A stretch of DNA of 64,000 bases from an uncultured Fibrobacter sp. (lineage in GTDB: Bacteria > Fibrobacterota > Fibrobacteria > Fibrobacterales > Fibrobacteraceae), in assembly GCF_900316465.1 (NCBI RefSeq), contig NZ_ONDD01000011.1, forward strand, positions 1 through 64,000, written 5' to 3'. Made by a program: the position numbers and the translations under genes. Positions 23,024 to 31,487 of this stretch are shown here, one piece after another (the first letter of the stretch is position 1; every line of letters begins with the position of its first letter). Below the pieces are notes generated by a model that was given only the letters and a program-made list of their open reading frames with translations, ran no database searches and had not been told where the DNA came from.

Positions 23024-25363
23024 ATGCGAAACACTTTTTTGGGCAAAAGCAGTCGTACATTCTTAGCCTTTATGGCAAGCACACTCGTTGCAGGCAGCAT
23101 TGTTATCGGCTGCGGCGACGATACTTCTAGCAAGCCGCAAGAAGAAATCTCTGACGAAAAAGACATTGACAAAGAAGCCGACAAAGACAACGGAAAAGAA
23201 ACCGACGGAAAGGATTCAAAAGAAGAACTGGGCGATTCTACCGATGTGTTGGACACGTTCAAACTCGACCAGTTTGTAGGGGTCTACAAGCACACTAAAT
23301 GGACAGAAGGCGCCTTACTTGAGATAAGTCCTTCCATGGAACTGACTGGCCATGAATTCACGGCAAAAGCCGATTGCGACTCTTGCCCGTTCGTTTTCAA
23401 GAATCTGAAATTGCAGACGCCCTATGTTCTCTTTACCACCCAGAACAGGGCATCGCGCGCCAATTCCTCTTACACCTTTGTAGACCTGAGCCGCGCAGAT
23501 ACCGCCTACGTAAACGCGCTTACCTTGCTAGAATGCAACCGAATCATCAAGCTCATCAAAGAGGGAGCAAAGCCTGAAGAAGCCGAAAAACAGGCCCAGC
23601 AAGAAGTGCTTAAAGACCTGTTAGGGGACACTCCTAAATTAAAACTTTCGAACCAGATTTCTGGTACCGAAAAAGATTCCACCACCAAGACAATCAATAC
23701 ATTATTCCCTTTCGGCAACATGCTTTTCTACGATGGCTACGAAAAAGCTTTTGAAGAAACGGGCAAGTGGGAAACCGATTCCCTAAAAATCAAACTCGCC
23801 GACGACATAGCCAACCGCTATATGTTCGTCAACGATGACGAAAACCCCAAACCCGAAAGAAAAATCGCCACCGGCATTTACGCGCGCATTTACGGATTTG
23901 GCGAATGCAGCGACAAGAACATCGATTCCGTGACAATACTGAAAGACGAACGCAGCAGCTACAACAAGAGTCCGTTCCTCTGTAGCAAGGAATACGGATG
24001 GTACGTTCCTAGCCTAACCTTCCAAGACATCTATGGTTGGGAACCGGGTCACGACGGCGAGATCAGAAAAGGCAACTTCTACAAATCCTTTGAATACGCC
24101 TACGATTCCATTCTAGGCGAATGGACCTCCGAAATTCCGCGCGAAGGAATCGCCTGCATCACGTCGAACTTGGGACAAGTCATCAAGAGCAATGATCCAT
24201 TCTTCGCTTCACCGATGTACGAAATTTGCACCTATTCGGACATGGGTCAGACATTCTGGAATACCGCCACAGAATCTCAATACTACACCCAGGGCCTTGA
24301 ATGCGACACAACAGGCAAACTGCAAAGGACGCTTGTTGACTCGACCGTAAAACTCATTTGCGACAACGGAACATTCCGTAAGCCGACCGATGCCGAAATC
24401 TATTCCGAAGGCCTCGAATGCGATTCCACAGGAAAGATTCAAAAGAGCCTCATCGACTCAACGGTTGAACTCTCTTGCTCAAATGGTGTATTCAGAATCG
24501 CGACCGCACTTGACCAGCGCGAAGACCTGTTGATCAAAGAAGCGGAGCTTGCCCCCTGCGGCGAAGAAGAATCCTTCCGCAAAGGATTAATCGACACCAC
24601 CATTTACTACCACTGCTATCGTGGAGACTTGTCCGTAGCAGACGATTTTGACTTGGCCATGGGCCGCGGCTGCAACGCCGACAACGTAGGGTATTTCAAG
24701 TACCAGAATTCCATTTACAACTGCAACGGATTCATCTGGAAATACGCTAGCGATTCCCTGGTAATCGATTCCGTTACTGACGAACGTGACGGCGCCGTAT
24801 ACAAAACCGTCGGCATCGGCGATCAGGTTTGGATGGCCCAGAACTTGAACTACGCCATTGATTCCAGCTGGAGTCCCAAGCCTTACATAAGCTATTTAAC
24901 CGACACCGTTTGGACCGCCGACAGCAGCAGCAAATACAGCGATAAGTACGGACGATTCTACCAGTGGAGTTCAATTCTCGGAGCCGCTCCGCAAGAAGAA
25001 CATATTTGCCCGACAGGATTCCATATCCCCACGAACAAGGAATGGGAAAAACTGGTTGACTTCTCGAAAAAGTGGTTCAAGAACAAGACGGCTATTAAAA
25101 TCTTCGCTGCTAGCAAGTCTCTCGAATACTCCGACGGCCTTGAACGCGGCGACAATCTTCTCGGCTTTTCCGCCTATCTGATTGGTTATAGAAACCAGAA
25201 CGGTTTCTACAACGGCTGGCTTTACAGCACGCTCATGTGCAGCCAAGACAGCGAAGACGACTTCTCGTATGTCTACATGATAGGCCGCGACAATTCCATG
25301 GAATTCAAGGCTGCAAAACAAAAGCAGACGTTGAGCTGCAACGTCCGCTGTGTTAAAGACTAG
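23024..25363 (+). CDS. FISUMP-domain lipoprotein (CGDD type)
   Basis: Protein of 779 aa with a strong ribosome site (AAGGGGGAAAC). Lipobox VIGC gives a mature start CGDDTSSK and a Lys/Asp/Glu-rich linker. A helical domain of about 300 residues resembles the middle of the previous gene product (ALTLLECNRIIKLIKEGAKP versus LLTLMQATRVTRYM), so the two are distant paralogues. Two repeats of about 39 residues follow near 422 and 461 (GLECDTTGKLQRTLVDSTVKL, then GLECDSTGKIQKSLIDSTVEL). The C-terminal 195 residues are the Fibrobacter major paralogous domain (TIGR02145): DERDGAVYKTVGIGDQVWMAQNLNY, GRFYQWSS, CPTGFHIPTNKEWEKL, LLGFSAYLIGYR, CNVRCVKD. Probably a surface lipoprotein; the ligand is unknown. 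Confidence 0.9.
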   Translation: MRNTFLGKSSRTFLAFMASTLVAGSIVIGCGDDTSSKPQEEISDEKDIDKEADKDNGKETDGKDSKEELGDSTDVLDTFKLDQFVGVYKHTKWTEGALLEISPSMELTGHEFTAKADCDSCPFVFKNLKLQTPYVLFTTQNRASRANSSYTFVDLSRADTAYVNALTLLECNRIIKLIKEGAKPEEAEKQAQQEVLKDLLGDTPKLKLSNQISGTEKDSTTKTINTLFPFGNMLFYDGYEKAFEETGKWETDSLKIKLADDIANRYMFVNDDENPKPERKIATGIYARIYGFGECSDKNIDSVTILKDERSSYNKSPFLCSKEYGWYVPSLTFQDIYGWEPGHDGEIRKGNFYKSFEYAYDSILGEWTSEIPREGIACITSNLGQVIKSNDPFFASPMYEICTYSDMGQTFWNTATESQYYTQGLECDTTGKLQRTLVDSTVKLICDNGTFRKPTDAEIYSEGLECDSTGKIQKSLIDSTVELSCSNGVFRIATALDQREDLLIKEAELAPCGEEESFRKGLIDTTIYYHCYRGDLSVADDFDLAMGRGCNADNVGYFKYQNSIYNCNGFIWKYASDSLVIDSVTDERDGAVYKTVGIGDQVWMAQNLNYAIDSSWSPKPYISYLTDTVWTADSSSKYSDKYGRFYQWSSILGAAPQEEHICPTGFHIPTNKEWEKLVDFSKKWFKNKTAIKIFAASKSLEYSDGLERGDNLLGFSAYLIGYRNQNGFYNGWLYSTLMCSQDSEDDFSYVYMIGRDNSMEFKAAKQKQTLSCNVRCVKD

Positions 25364-25374
25364 CTGGTTTTAGA

Positions 25375-26370
25375 CTAGCAGGATTTTTTCTTGTCGCGCC
25401 AGGCGAAAATATTGGCCAGCACCGTTCCGCTGATGGAATGGTAGGCGCAACTCAAGGCGCAGGGCACCATGCAAAGAACCGCAGCAGGGTTCTTCGCCAC
25501 GTTTTCGGGATCCGCAAAGAAAGCCATGGCAAGCACGGTCGCCATGCCGGCATTCTGCACGCCGACTTCAATTGCGATAGTACGCTTCTTGGCGGTATTG
25601 AACTTGAAGAGTTTACCCACGCTGTAGCCGAGCACATAGCCCAGCGCATTGTGGCAGAACACCACTGCAAGCACCAAGAAAATCAGGCCGAGGCCATTTG
25701 CGAACAACTGCGGACGCACTGTCACAACGACACCGCCCACAATCATCATCAGGCCAATCACGCTCACTGCAGGCATATTCGACTGGATTTCTTTAAATAC
25801 GGCGCGCTTGCCCAAGAAGTAGTTGCAAAGGAACCCGATGGTAATCGGCGCAATCGTCACATAAAGAATATTCAGGAACATCCCTTTCGCATTCACGTCA
25901 ATGCTTGTGTCGGCAAGCCACAGCACAAGCAGCGGCGTCATGATAGGAGCAAGAAGCGTGCTGACCATGGTCATGCTCACCGAATAAGTCACATCGCCGC
26001 GGGCCAAGAAACTCATGACGTTACTCGAAACACCGCCCGGGCAGCATCCTACCAAAATAATACCCACAGCCAGATACGGATCCAGCCCGAACACCTTCGA
26101 AAGCCCGAAAGCGACAAACGGCATGATCGTGTACTGCGCAACCGCACCGAGCAAAATATGGAGCGGCTGTTTTAGCAGATTGCGGATATCATCTGTCGAA
26201 ATGGTAAGGCCCATACTCAACATGATGACGCCGAGAATGATGGAGGATACATTCCCGTGAACCCAGCCGAAAGCGACCGGAACGAAGAATGCGACTATTG
26301 CGCTTGCGATGACAAAGGGGGAAGCGTAGTTAGAAAGCAGACGGCAAAATGCCTTGATTACCTTAAACAT
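25375..26370 (-). CDS. Bile acid:sodium symporter (BASS) family transporter
   Basis: Integral inner-membrane protein of 331 aa with about 10 hydrophobic segments. Family signatures are LGVIMLSMGLTISTDDIRNLL (N-terminal), VGCCPGGVSSNVMSFLARGDVTYSVSMT (the sodium-site crossover region) and EVGVQNAGMATVLAMAFF (second crossover). BASS proteins move organic anions with sodium; bacterial members have been linked to pantoate, pyruvate and bile salts, so the substrate cannot be named. It converges with the upstream lipoprotein gene, the stops being 11 bp apart. TATATT ends 6 nt before the ATG. Confidence 0.92.
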   Translation of the reverse strand: MFKVIKAFCRLLSNYASPFVIASAIVAFFVPVAFGWVHGNVSSIILGVIMLSMGLTISTDDIRNLLKQPLHILLGAVAQYTIMPFVAFGLSKVFGLDPYLAVGIILVGCCPGGVSSNVMSFLARGDVTYSVSMTMVSTLLAPIMTPLLVLWLADTSIDVNAKGMFLNILYVTIAPITIGFLCNYFLGKRAVFKEIQSNMPAVSVIGLMMIVGGVVVTVRPQLFANGLGLIFLVLAVVFCHNALGYVLGYSVGKLFKFNTAKKRTIAIEVGVQNAGMATVLAMAFFADPENVAKNPAAVLCMVPCALSCAYHSISGTVLANIFAWRDKKKSC

Positions 26371-26382
26371 GCTTTAAATATA
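26371..26382 (-). promoter_or_regulatory. -10 box abutting the start codon (leaderless mRNA)
   Basis: Minus-strand TATATT (26382-26377) ends 6 nt before the ATG at 26370. It follows directly on the T-run of a terminator hairpin. Confidence 0.65.
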
Positions 26383-26411
26383 AAAAGACCGCAGCGTTTT
26401 TGCTACGGTCT
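26383..26411 (-). terminator. Terminator hairpin upstream of the BASS gene
   Basis: Stem AGACCGtAGC / GCTgCGGTCT (read on minus) followed by TTTTT. It would end transcripts of the minus-strand gene at 26504. The T-run is also the start of the BASS -10 region, so terminator and promoter are fused. Confidence 0.7.
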
Positions 26412-26423
26412 GAATTTCTATGG

Positions 26424-26497
26424 ATCCTATCGCGTCCTTACGGACGCTCCAGGATGACTCTTTGATGCAAAGGCCCTTCGGCAGGCTCAGGGACCTT
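26424..26497. repeat. Intergenic palindromic repeats (GGATGAC and CCCTTCGGCAGGCTCAGGG types)
   Basis: At 26434-26446 GCGTCCttacGGACGC forms a hairpin followed by CCAGGATGAC. At about 26470-26490 the word CCCTTCGGCAGGCTCAGGGA closely resembles a short repeat (CCCTTCGACAGGCTCAGGG) scattered in many unrelated bacterial genomes, from memory. No gene lies here. Confidence 0.5.
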
Positions 26498-26503
26498 TCG
26501 CGT

Positions 26504-27931
26504 TTATTCAGAATCTTTCACGCAACGGACTGATGACCCGAGATCTTTGAAAAAGTAATCCAAATCAGCCACATCAGAATAATTCCACAACGATACACCG
26601 TATGCGCCGACGTCATCGCCTTCTGTAGAACTCCAGAAAAGAGTTCCCACACCATCATTACTAAATGACAATCCATAAAAAGGCGCAGAAGAAGCCTTCC
26701 CTGCCGGTAAAGCTGAGAAGCCGAAATCGTCAACGCCGTTGCCGTCTTTATCCCAGCCGGTGATGGACTTGAGACGTTTACCCGCCGACACAGCGCCCCC
26801 AAGGGTATCAATCAATGTGCTCCACTCCTCTTTTGTCGGCAAATGCCAACCGTCAAGGCAAGCGCCCTGCACGGCGGCCTCCCAATAGTAGAGGCGTCCA
26901 GCCACATTACAGTTGGCAGTATCATTGTCAATGCACCAACTTGCGCCTTTCAAGCCGGGGGTTGCCACGCTGTCGGCGTAATTCAGATTTTCGGCCATCC
27001 AGACTTGGTCACCTATTTTTACAGTCTTGTAAACATTGCCATCGCGAGAATCCTTAACGCTGTCGTATGCAACATCCGGATTCAGACGGACATCCTTCGG
27101 CACATCCCAGCTCCAATCCTTCAAAGTCAGTTCCTTGTCCTTGATGCAACGTACAGAGAACGCGAGTTTCTTGTTATCACTTCCCCAAGTAGCCGTTGGA
27201 TCGCCGTCAATCAAGCCCATCTTATAAGCCGTTTCTTGACGGTCCTCTTCAGCCATCCAAAAGTAAGCACTGTTCTTGCCGGCATATCCCCCCACAATAT
27301 TGCGATAGCCTGCAGGAAGTGCAGAAAAGCCATAATCGTCCGTACCGTTCGACCCATCATCCCACCCGGTCCGCGACTTGATTATAGCCGTCACAAGTGG
27401 ATATGTACCCACTGTATAAACAAAGTCGTCCATTTCTTCATGCGACGGCAGATGCCAACCGCTAGGGCATACCCCCTGCACGTTTCTTCTGGGCAAGCCA
27501 CACAAACTGCTGCCGCATTCCTTTTCTGATTTACCGACCGCCGCCGCCCAAGTGTAGAGGCGACCGTACGTTTCGCAGTACTCGGACGAATCGTTATAGC
27601 AAAAACTATTTTCCGTTTCATAATTCAGGTTTTCTGCCATCCAGGTCTGGTCGCCGATTTTAACGATTCTGTAAGTTTGACCATCCCGTTCGTCCACCAA
27701 TACCGTATCTGGCAAAGCATCGGCACTGCTACTCGATTCAACCACATCGTTGCTACTGCTTGATTTAACCACATCGTTGCTACTGCTTGATTTAACCGTC
27801 TTGCTGCTGGACACCGGCGCAACGCTTGACGAAGAATCACTTGCTTCAGGCTTGTCAACGGAACACACGTTATCTCCACTACAGGCCGCAAAAAGAATCG
27901 CAAGACCAAACGAAACTATAAATCTTTTCAT
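26504..27931 (-). CDS. Lipoprotein with two FISUMP domains
   Basis: Protein of 475 aa. The ATG at 27931 follows GGGGAG. Lipobox FAAC; the mature start CSGDN precedes a Ser-rich linker with tandem 9-residue repeats (SSSSNDVVK). Domain 1 (about residues 75-270) starts VDERDGQTYRIVKIGDQTWM and includes GRLYTWAAAVG, CPSGWHLPSHEEM, GFSALPAGYRN and SVRCIKD. Domain 2 (about 290-475) starts DSRDGNVYKTVKIGDQVWM and includes GRLYYWEAAVQGACLDGWHLPTKEEW, GFSALPAGKAS and SVRCVKD. Both match TIGR02145. The fold is related to sulfatase-modifying-factor or C-type-lectin-like domains, but its ligand is not established. Probably on the cell surface. Confidence 0.92.
   Translation of the reverse strand: MKRFIVSFGLAILFAACSGDNVCSVDKPEASDSSSSVAPVSSSKTVKSSSSNDVVKSSSSNDVVESSSSADALPDTVLVDERDGQTYRIVKIGDQTWMAENLNYETENSFCYNDSSEYCETYGRLYTWAAAVGKSEKECGSSLCGLPRRNVQGVCPSGWHLPSHEEMDDFVYTVGTYPLVTAIIKSRTGWDDGSNGTDDYGFSALPAGYRNIVGGYAGKNSAYFWMAEEDRQETAYKMGLIDGDPTATWGSDNKKLAFSVRCIKDKELTLKDWSWDVPKDVRLNPDVAYDSVKDSRDGNVYKTVKIGDQVWMAENLNYADSVATPGLKGASWCIDNDTANCNVAGRLYYWEAAVQGACLDGWHLPTKEEWSTLIDTLGGAVSAGKRLKSITGWDKDGNGVDDFGFSALPAGKASSAPFYGLSFSNDGVGTLFWSSTEGDDVGAYGVSLWNYSDVADLDYFFKDLGSSVRCVKDSE
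27741..27794. repeat. 27-bp coding tandem repeat
   Basis: Two perfect 27-bp copies (27741-27767 and 27768-27794), with a diverged third copy to the left, encode the 9-residue unit SSSSNDVVK in the linker of the double-FISUMP lipoprotein. Slippage here would vary linker length without a frameshift. Confidence 0.8.
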
Positions 27932-28031
27932 ACATACTCCCCTTTGCTCCGCATGGAGCCAACCTTCATTAACGAAGATTTCTAGAATAAATATACATAT
28001 CGTTTTTTCAGGAGAATCCAGAAATATCAAC

Positions 28032-28060
28032 AAAAAATCCCCGACTAAGTCGGGGATGAC
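28032..28060 (-). terminator. Terminator of leuS
   Basis: Stem TCCCCGAC / GTCGGGGA with TTTTTT on the minus strand, about 20 bp past the leuS stop. The right arm runs into GGATGAC, a word shared with other intergenic hairpins in the window. Confidence 0.8.
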
Positions 28061-28079
28061 ACTAAGGGTGGGGCCGAGT

Positions 28080-30767
28080 TTACTTAACCACAATATTCAC
28101 GAGCTTGCCCGGGACCACGATGGACTTCACGACGGTCTTGCCAGCCATAAACTCTTTCATTCTGTCGTTGTCCATGGCGAGCTTTTCGAGGGCGGCCTTG
28201 TCCATGTCCTTCGCGACAGATGCCTTCGCGCGGACCTTGCCGTTCACCTGGAACACGACTTCCACGGTGTTTTCCACAGCCTTGGAGTGGTCAGCTTCCG
28301 GCCAAGCGACGTTCGTGAGCGATTCGTTGTGACCGAGGATGCTCCACATTTCTTCGGCGATGTGCGGGGCAAACGGGTGCAGCAACTTCACGAAGGTTTC
28401 GCACGGTTCGCGGTAGCGCTTGTCCATCTTCATCATTTCGTTGTTGAAGATCATCAGCTGGCTAATCGCGGTGTTGAAGCTCATGTTCTCGATGTCGCTC
28501 GTGACCTTGATGACGGTCTGGTGCATCACCTTTTCGATGGCTTCGGGAGCGGTTTCGTCCACAAAGACCGGGGCTTCATCAGAATCGCCCACCACGGAGC
28601 GCCAAGCGCGGCCGAGGAAGCGGTTCATGCCTTCGATGCCCTTGGTCTGCCACGGCTTCACTGCATCGAGCGGACCCATGAACATTTCGTACAAGCGAAG
28701 GCTGTCAGCACCGTAGTCGCGGACAACATCATCGGGATTCACGACGTTCTTGAGGGACTTACTCATCTTAGCCACAATCTGCTTGAGTTCGATGTCAGTA
28801 CCCTTCTTGAAGTACTTGCCGTTCTTTTCTTCCACTTCGTCGGTCGGGACCTTGGAGCCAGCGGCATCTTCGTAAGCGAAGGCAAGAATCATGCCCTGGT
28901 TGAAGAGCTTCTGGAACGGTTCGTCGGTAGAGACGAGGCCGAGATCGAACAAGACCTTGTGCCAGAAACGGCTGTAGAGCAAGTGAAGCACGGCGTGTTC
29001 GGCACCACCCACATAGAGGTCAACCGGCATCCAGTACTTTTCAAGTTCCTTTGCCACAAATGCGTCGCCGTTGCAAGCGTCGATGTAGCGGAGGTAATAC
29101 CAGCAAGAGCCAGCCCACTGCGGCATGGTATTCGTTTCGCGGATACCCTTGCGGCCGTTCTTGTCGGTCACCTGGAGCCATTCGGTAGCGTTGGCGAGCG
29201 GAGACTGTCCGCCGTCACCCGGCTTGTAATCCTTGAGTTCCGGCAACAGCACCGGCAGTTCGGAATCATCAACAGTAGAGATTTCACCATCTTCCCAATG
29301 GATAATCGGGAACGGTTCGCCCCAGTAACGCTGACGGCTAAAGAGCCAGTCGCGGAGCTTGTAGTTCACGGTGGCCTTACCGATCTTGTTCGCTTCGAGC
29401 CATTCGATGACCTTCGCGATACCCTGCTTCTTGTTGAGACCGTTCAGGCAGAGCGTTGCATTTTCGCTATTGATGTAGGTGCCGTCGGCAGCCCAGCAAG
29501 CTTCGCCAGCGAGAACCTTCGGGCGAACATCTTCGGGGCAGCTTGCATCCGGTTCCATAATGCAGATCACCGGGAGGTTGAACTTCTTCGCGAAATCGAA
29601 GTCGCGAGTATCGTGAGCAGGCACAGCCATGATAGCGCCAGTGCCATAGCCCGTCAAAACATAGTCAGCGACCCACACCGGAATCTTCGTGCCGGTAAGC
29701 GGGTTCACGGCATAAGAACCAGTGAACACACCGGTCTTTTCCTTAGCAAGTTCCGTACGGTCGAGGTCGCTCTTCAAAGCGGCGGCGTGCACGTATTCTT
29801 CCACAGCGGCCTTCTGTTCGGCAGTCGTGAGTTCCGGCACCATGGCGTGTTCAGGAGCCACCACCATGTAGGTTGCACCGAACAGCGTATCGCAACGGGT
29901 CGTGTAGACGCGGAGCTTCTTTTCGGTCGGCTTGCCGTTTGCGTCGGCAATGGCAAAATCCACTTCGGCACCGAAGCTCTTGCCAATCCAGTTCTTCTGC
30001 ATGTCCTTCACGCCCTGCGGCCAGTCGAGCTTGTCGAGGCCCTTCAGCAAGCGGTCGCCATACAGCGGAATGCGCATGAGCCACTGCTTGAGGTTACGGC
30101 GTTCCACTTCCTTGGTGCCGCACTTTTCGTGAGAACCATCGTTCAAAACTTCTTCGTTAGCGCACACAATCTTGCAGTGCTTGCACCACCACACCTGAGC
30201 ATCGGCGTAGTAAGCGAGACGCTTGCCGTCCTTGTACTTGCGGACTTCGGCAGCACCCTTGGCTTCGACGTCAGCCGGAATCGGGAGTTCTTCAATGGGG
30301 CGGCCCTTCTGCTGGTCTTCATCGAACCAGGTGCCGTAAAGGCGCTTGAAAATCCACTGCGTCCACTTGTAATACTTCGGGTCGGTGGTGTTGACTTCCT
30401 TGTTCCAGTCATAGCTCAAGCCAAGGCGCTTGATCTGGCGGCGGAAATTGTCGCAGTTCTTCTTGGTGGTAATGGCCGGGTGCGTACCGGTCTGGATGGC
30501 ATACTGTTCAGCGGGAAGGCCAAATGCGTCCCAACCCATCGGGTGGAGCACATTGAAACCGCGGCTGCGCTTGTAGCGGCAAATAATGTCGGTAGCGGTG
30601 TAACCTTCGGGGTGGCCCACATGGAGGCCTGCGCCACTCGGGTACGGGAACATGTCCAGGCAGTAATACTTGGGCTTGGACTTATCGGTGCCCGTCTTGA
30701 AAGTCTGATGTTCTTCCCAGTAGGCCTGCCACTTGGTTTCGATCTCTTGCGGATTATACTTAGCCAT
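28080..30767 (-). CDS. leuS: Leucyl-tRNA synthetase
   Basis: Class I aminoacyl-tRNA synthetase of 895 aa charging tRNA-Leu. The HIGH motif is HVGH within YPSGAGLHVGHPEGYTATD. The editing (CP1) domain carries VVAPEH and YGTGAIMAVPAHDTRDFDFA (catalytic editing Asp region). WAGSCWYYLRYID and the KMSKS loop (KMSKSLKNVVNPDDVV) are present, with the anticodon-binding domain and a C-terminal domain ending VNIVVK. Length is slightly above E. coli LeuRS (860). AAGGAT is 6 nt before the ATG. A long frame on the opposite strand spans the gene but is only a codon-bias shadow. Confidence 0.97.
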   Translation of the reverse strand: MAKYNPQEIETKWQAYWEEHQTFKTGTDKSKPKYYCLDMFPYPSGAGLHVGHPEGYTATDIICRYKRSRGFNVLHPMGWDAFGLPAEQYAIQTGTHPAITTKKNCDNFRRQIKRLGLSYDWNKEVNTTDPKYYKWTQWIFKRLYGTWFDEDQQKGRPIEELPIPADVEAKGAAEVRKYKDGKRLAYYADAQVWWCKHCKIVCANEEVLNDGSHEKCGTKEVERRNLKQWLMRIPLYGDRLLKGLDKLDWPQGVKDMQKNWIGKSFGAEVDFAIADANGKPTEKKLRVYTTRCDTLFGATYMVVAPEHAMVPELTTAEQKAAVEEYVHAAALKSDLDRTELAKEKTGVFTGSYAVNPLTGTKIPVWVADYVLTGYGTGAIMAVPAHDTRDFDFAKKFNLPVICIMEPDASCPEDVRPKVLAGEACWAADGTYINSENATLCLNGLNKKQGIAKVIEWLEANKIGKATVNYKLRDWLFSRQRYWGEPFPIIHWEDGEISTVDDSELPVLLPELKDYKPGDGGQSPLANATEWLQVTDKNGRKGIRETNTMPQWAGSCWYYLRYIDACNGDAFVAKELEKYWMPVDLYVGGAEHAVLHLLYSRFWHKVLFDLGLVSTDEPFQKLFNQGMILAFAYEDAAGSKVPTDEVEEKNGKYFKKGTDIELKQIVAKMSKSLKNVVNPDDVVRDYGADSLRLYEMFMGPLDAVKPWQTKGIEGMNRFLGRAWRSVVGDSDEAPVFVDETAPEAIEKVMHQTVIKVTSDIENMSFNTAISQLMIFNNEMMKMDKRYREPCETFVKLLHPFAPHIAEEMWSILGHNESLTNVAWPEADHSKAVENTVEVVFQVNGKVRAKASVAKDMDKAALEKLAMDNDRMKEFMAGKTVVKSIVVPGKLVNIVVK

Positions 30768-30810
30768 AGTTCTATCCTTTTAATTTTTTCGGGCATAAAT
30801 TTAGGAAAAT

Positions 30811-30833
30811 AAAAAGCCCCGCATTGCGAGGCT
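30811..30833 (-). terminator. Terminator, minus direction
   Basis: Stem AGCCtCGC / GCGgGGCT followed on the minus strand by TTTTTATTTT, just past the small ORF ending at 30854. Confidence 0.65.
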
Positions 30834-30853
30834 AGCTATATATCACCCAGATT

Positions 30854-31111
30854 TTAATCGGTAATTTTAAAGTTGCTCCATTCACCATTGAGACATTCGT
30901 ACGATACCGTATCTTTTTTGCCTGGAGTCTCCTCAAAAATATTCCAAGGTACATCATTATACCATACCGTATCGCCCTTACTCGGAATCACATCAAAGTC
31001 ATTTTTGTAAAGGCGGCCGCAGACATCGAAACACCAAGGTTCTTTTTCATACCATGTTCTCCTACAATAGTATTGTAAAGAATATTGCAAACGCACTTTA
31101 ATAAAGTCCAT
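30854..31111 (-). CDS. Small hypothetical protein, possibly a gene remnant
   Basis: An 85-residue frame rich in aromatic residues and with four Cys (YYCRRTWYEKEPWCFDVCGRL, SYECLNGEWSNF). It has no signal peptide, no clear ribosome site and low GC compared with neighbouring genes. CFDVCGRLY and YECLNGEW are reminiscent of the Cys-bearing segments in nearby lipoproteins (for example KCYSCNGNRWKEE), so it could be a decayed fragment. A terminator follows at once, which supports transcription. Function unknown. Confidence 0.35.
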   Translation of the reverse strand: MDFIKVRLQYSLQYYCRRTWYEKEPWCFDVCGRLYKNDFDVIPSKGDTVWYNDVPWNIFEETPGKKDTVSYECLNGEWSNFKITD

Positions 31112-31166
31112 ATTTTCAAAAAGATTTTTTTCTTAAATTTTTACACGAAATCACACAAAATTGCAC

Positions 31167-31204
31167 AAAAAAGGAAGCCCCACCACTTGCGTAGCAGGAC
31201 TTCC
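31167..31204 (-). terminator. Orphan minus-strand terminator
   Basis: On the minus strand GGAAGTCC pairs with GGGCTTCC (8 bp, one G-U) and is followed by TTTTTT. On the plus strand the stem has a C-A mismatch, so the working direction is minus. No open frame ends here; metY has its own terminator 240 bp upstream. Confidence 0.6.
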
Positions 31205-31241
31205 CGAGGTGTTTGATGGACTCCTAACCCTCAAAACACTA

Positions 31242-31265
31242 TTATTGTAAACAAAGTTACAATAA
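31242..31265. promoter_or_regulatory. 24-bp perfect inverted repeat, operator-like
   Basis: Arms TTATTGTAA and TTACAATAA are perfect reverse complements separated by ACAAAG. It ends 10 bp upstream of a good -35 box (31276). It could bind a dimeric regulator, or form a hairpin in a minus-strand RNA. Confidence 0.5.
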
Positions 31266-31275
31266 AGGGTATCCA

Positions 31276-31304
31276 TTGACAAGGGGTGCAACTGAATTTA
31301 TTTT
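31276..31304 (+). promoter_or_regulatory. Orphan sigma-70-type promoter
   Basis: TTGACA at 31276-31281, a 17-bp spacer, then TATTTT at 31299-31304. No open reading frame follows on the plus strand before the terminator at 31439-31476. Confidence 0.55.
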
Positions 31305-31310
31305 ATACAA

Positions 31311-31476
31311 AAAACTTACACTCCATTTCGCTTTTTTTGTCCACAATTTTTACACAAATTAAAACACTTCTTGTGTTTATTTTTGCACATTTCTTTCGGA
31401 ACTCGCTCAAAAACGTTATTTTATAAGAAACCCGAGCAAAAAAAAAATCCCTGGCATAGCCAAGGATTTTTTTATA
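31311..31476 (+). ncRNA. Candidate small RNA of about 165 nt
   Basis: The interval runs from the expected start site of the orphan promoter to a strong terminator. It is A/T-rich and non-coding in all plus frames. The terminator also serves metY from the other side, which weakens the case, but its T-run on the plus strand is as good as on the minus. No known RNA family was recognised. Confidence 0.3.
31439..31476. terminator. Bidirectional terminator downstream of metY
   Basis: Stem AAATCCcTGGC / GCCAaGGATTT flanked by long A- and T-runs, about 12 bp past the metY stop. Confidence 0.85.
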
Positions 31477-31487
31477 GTTAAAAGCAA

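Noticed and set aside
27728..27800. CRISPR-like short repeats
   Set aside because: The repeats are contiguous 27-bp copies without spacers and encode a Ser-rich linker in frame.
27750..30812. A 1020-codon open frame antisense to leuS
   Set aside because: It mirrors the codon bias of a certain gene (leuS with HIGH and KMSKS motifs) and its translation shows no family motif or signal. The same applies to the long antisense frames at 35-1987, 7372-8898, 11140-12741 and 36758-38005.
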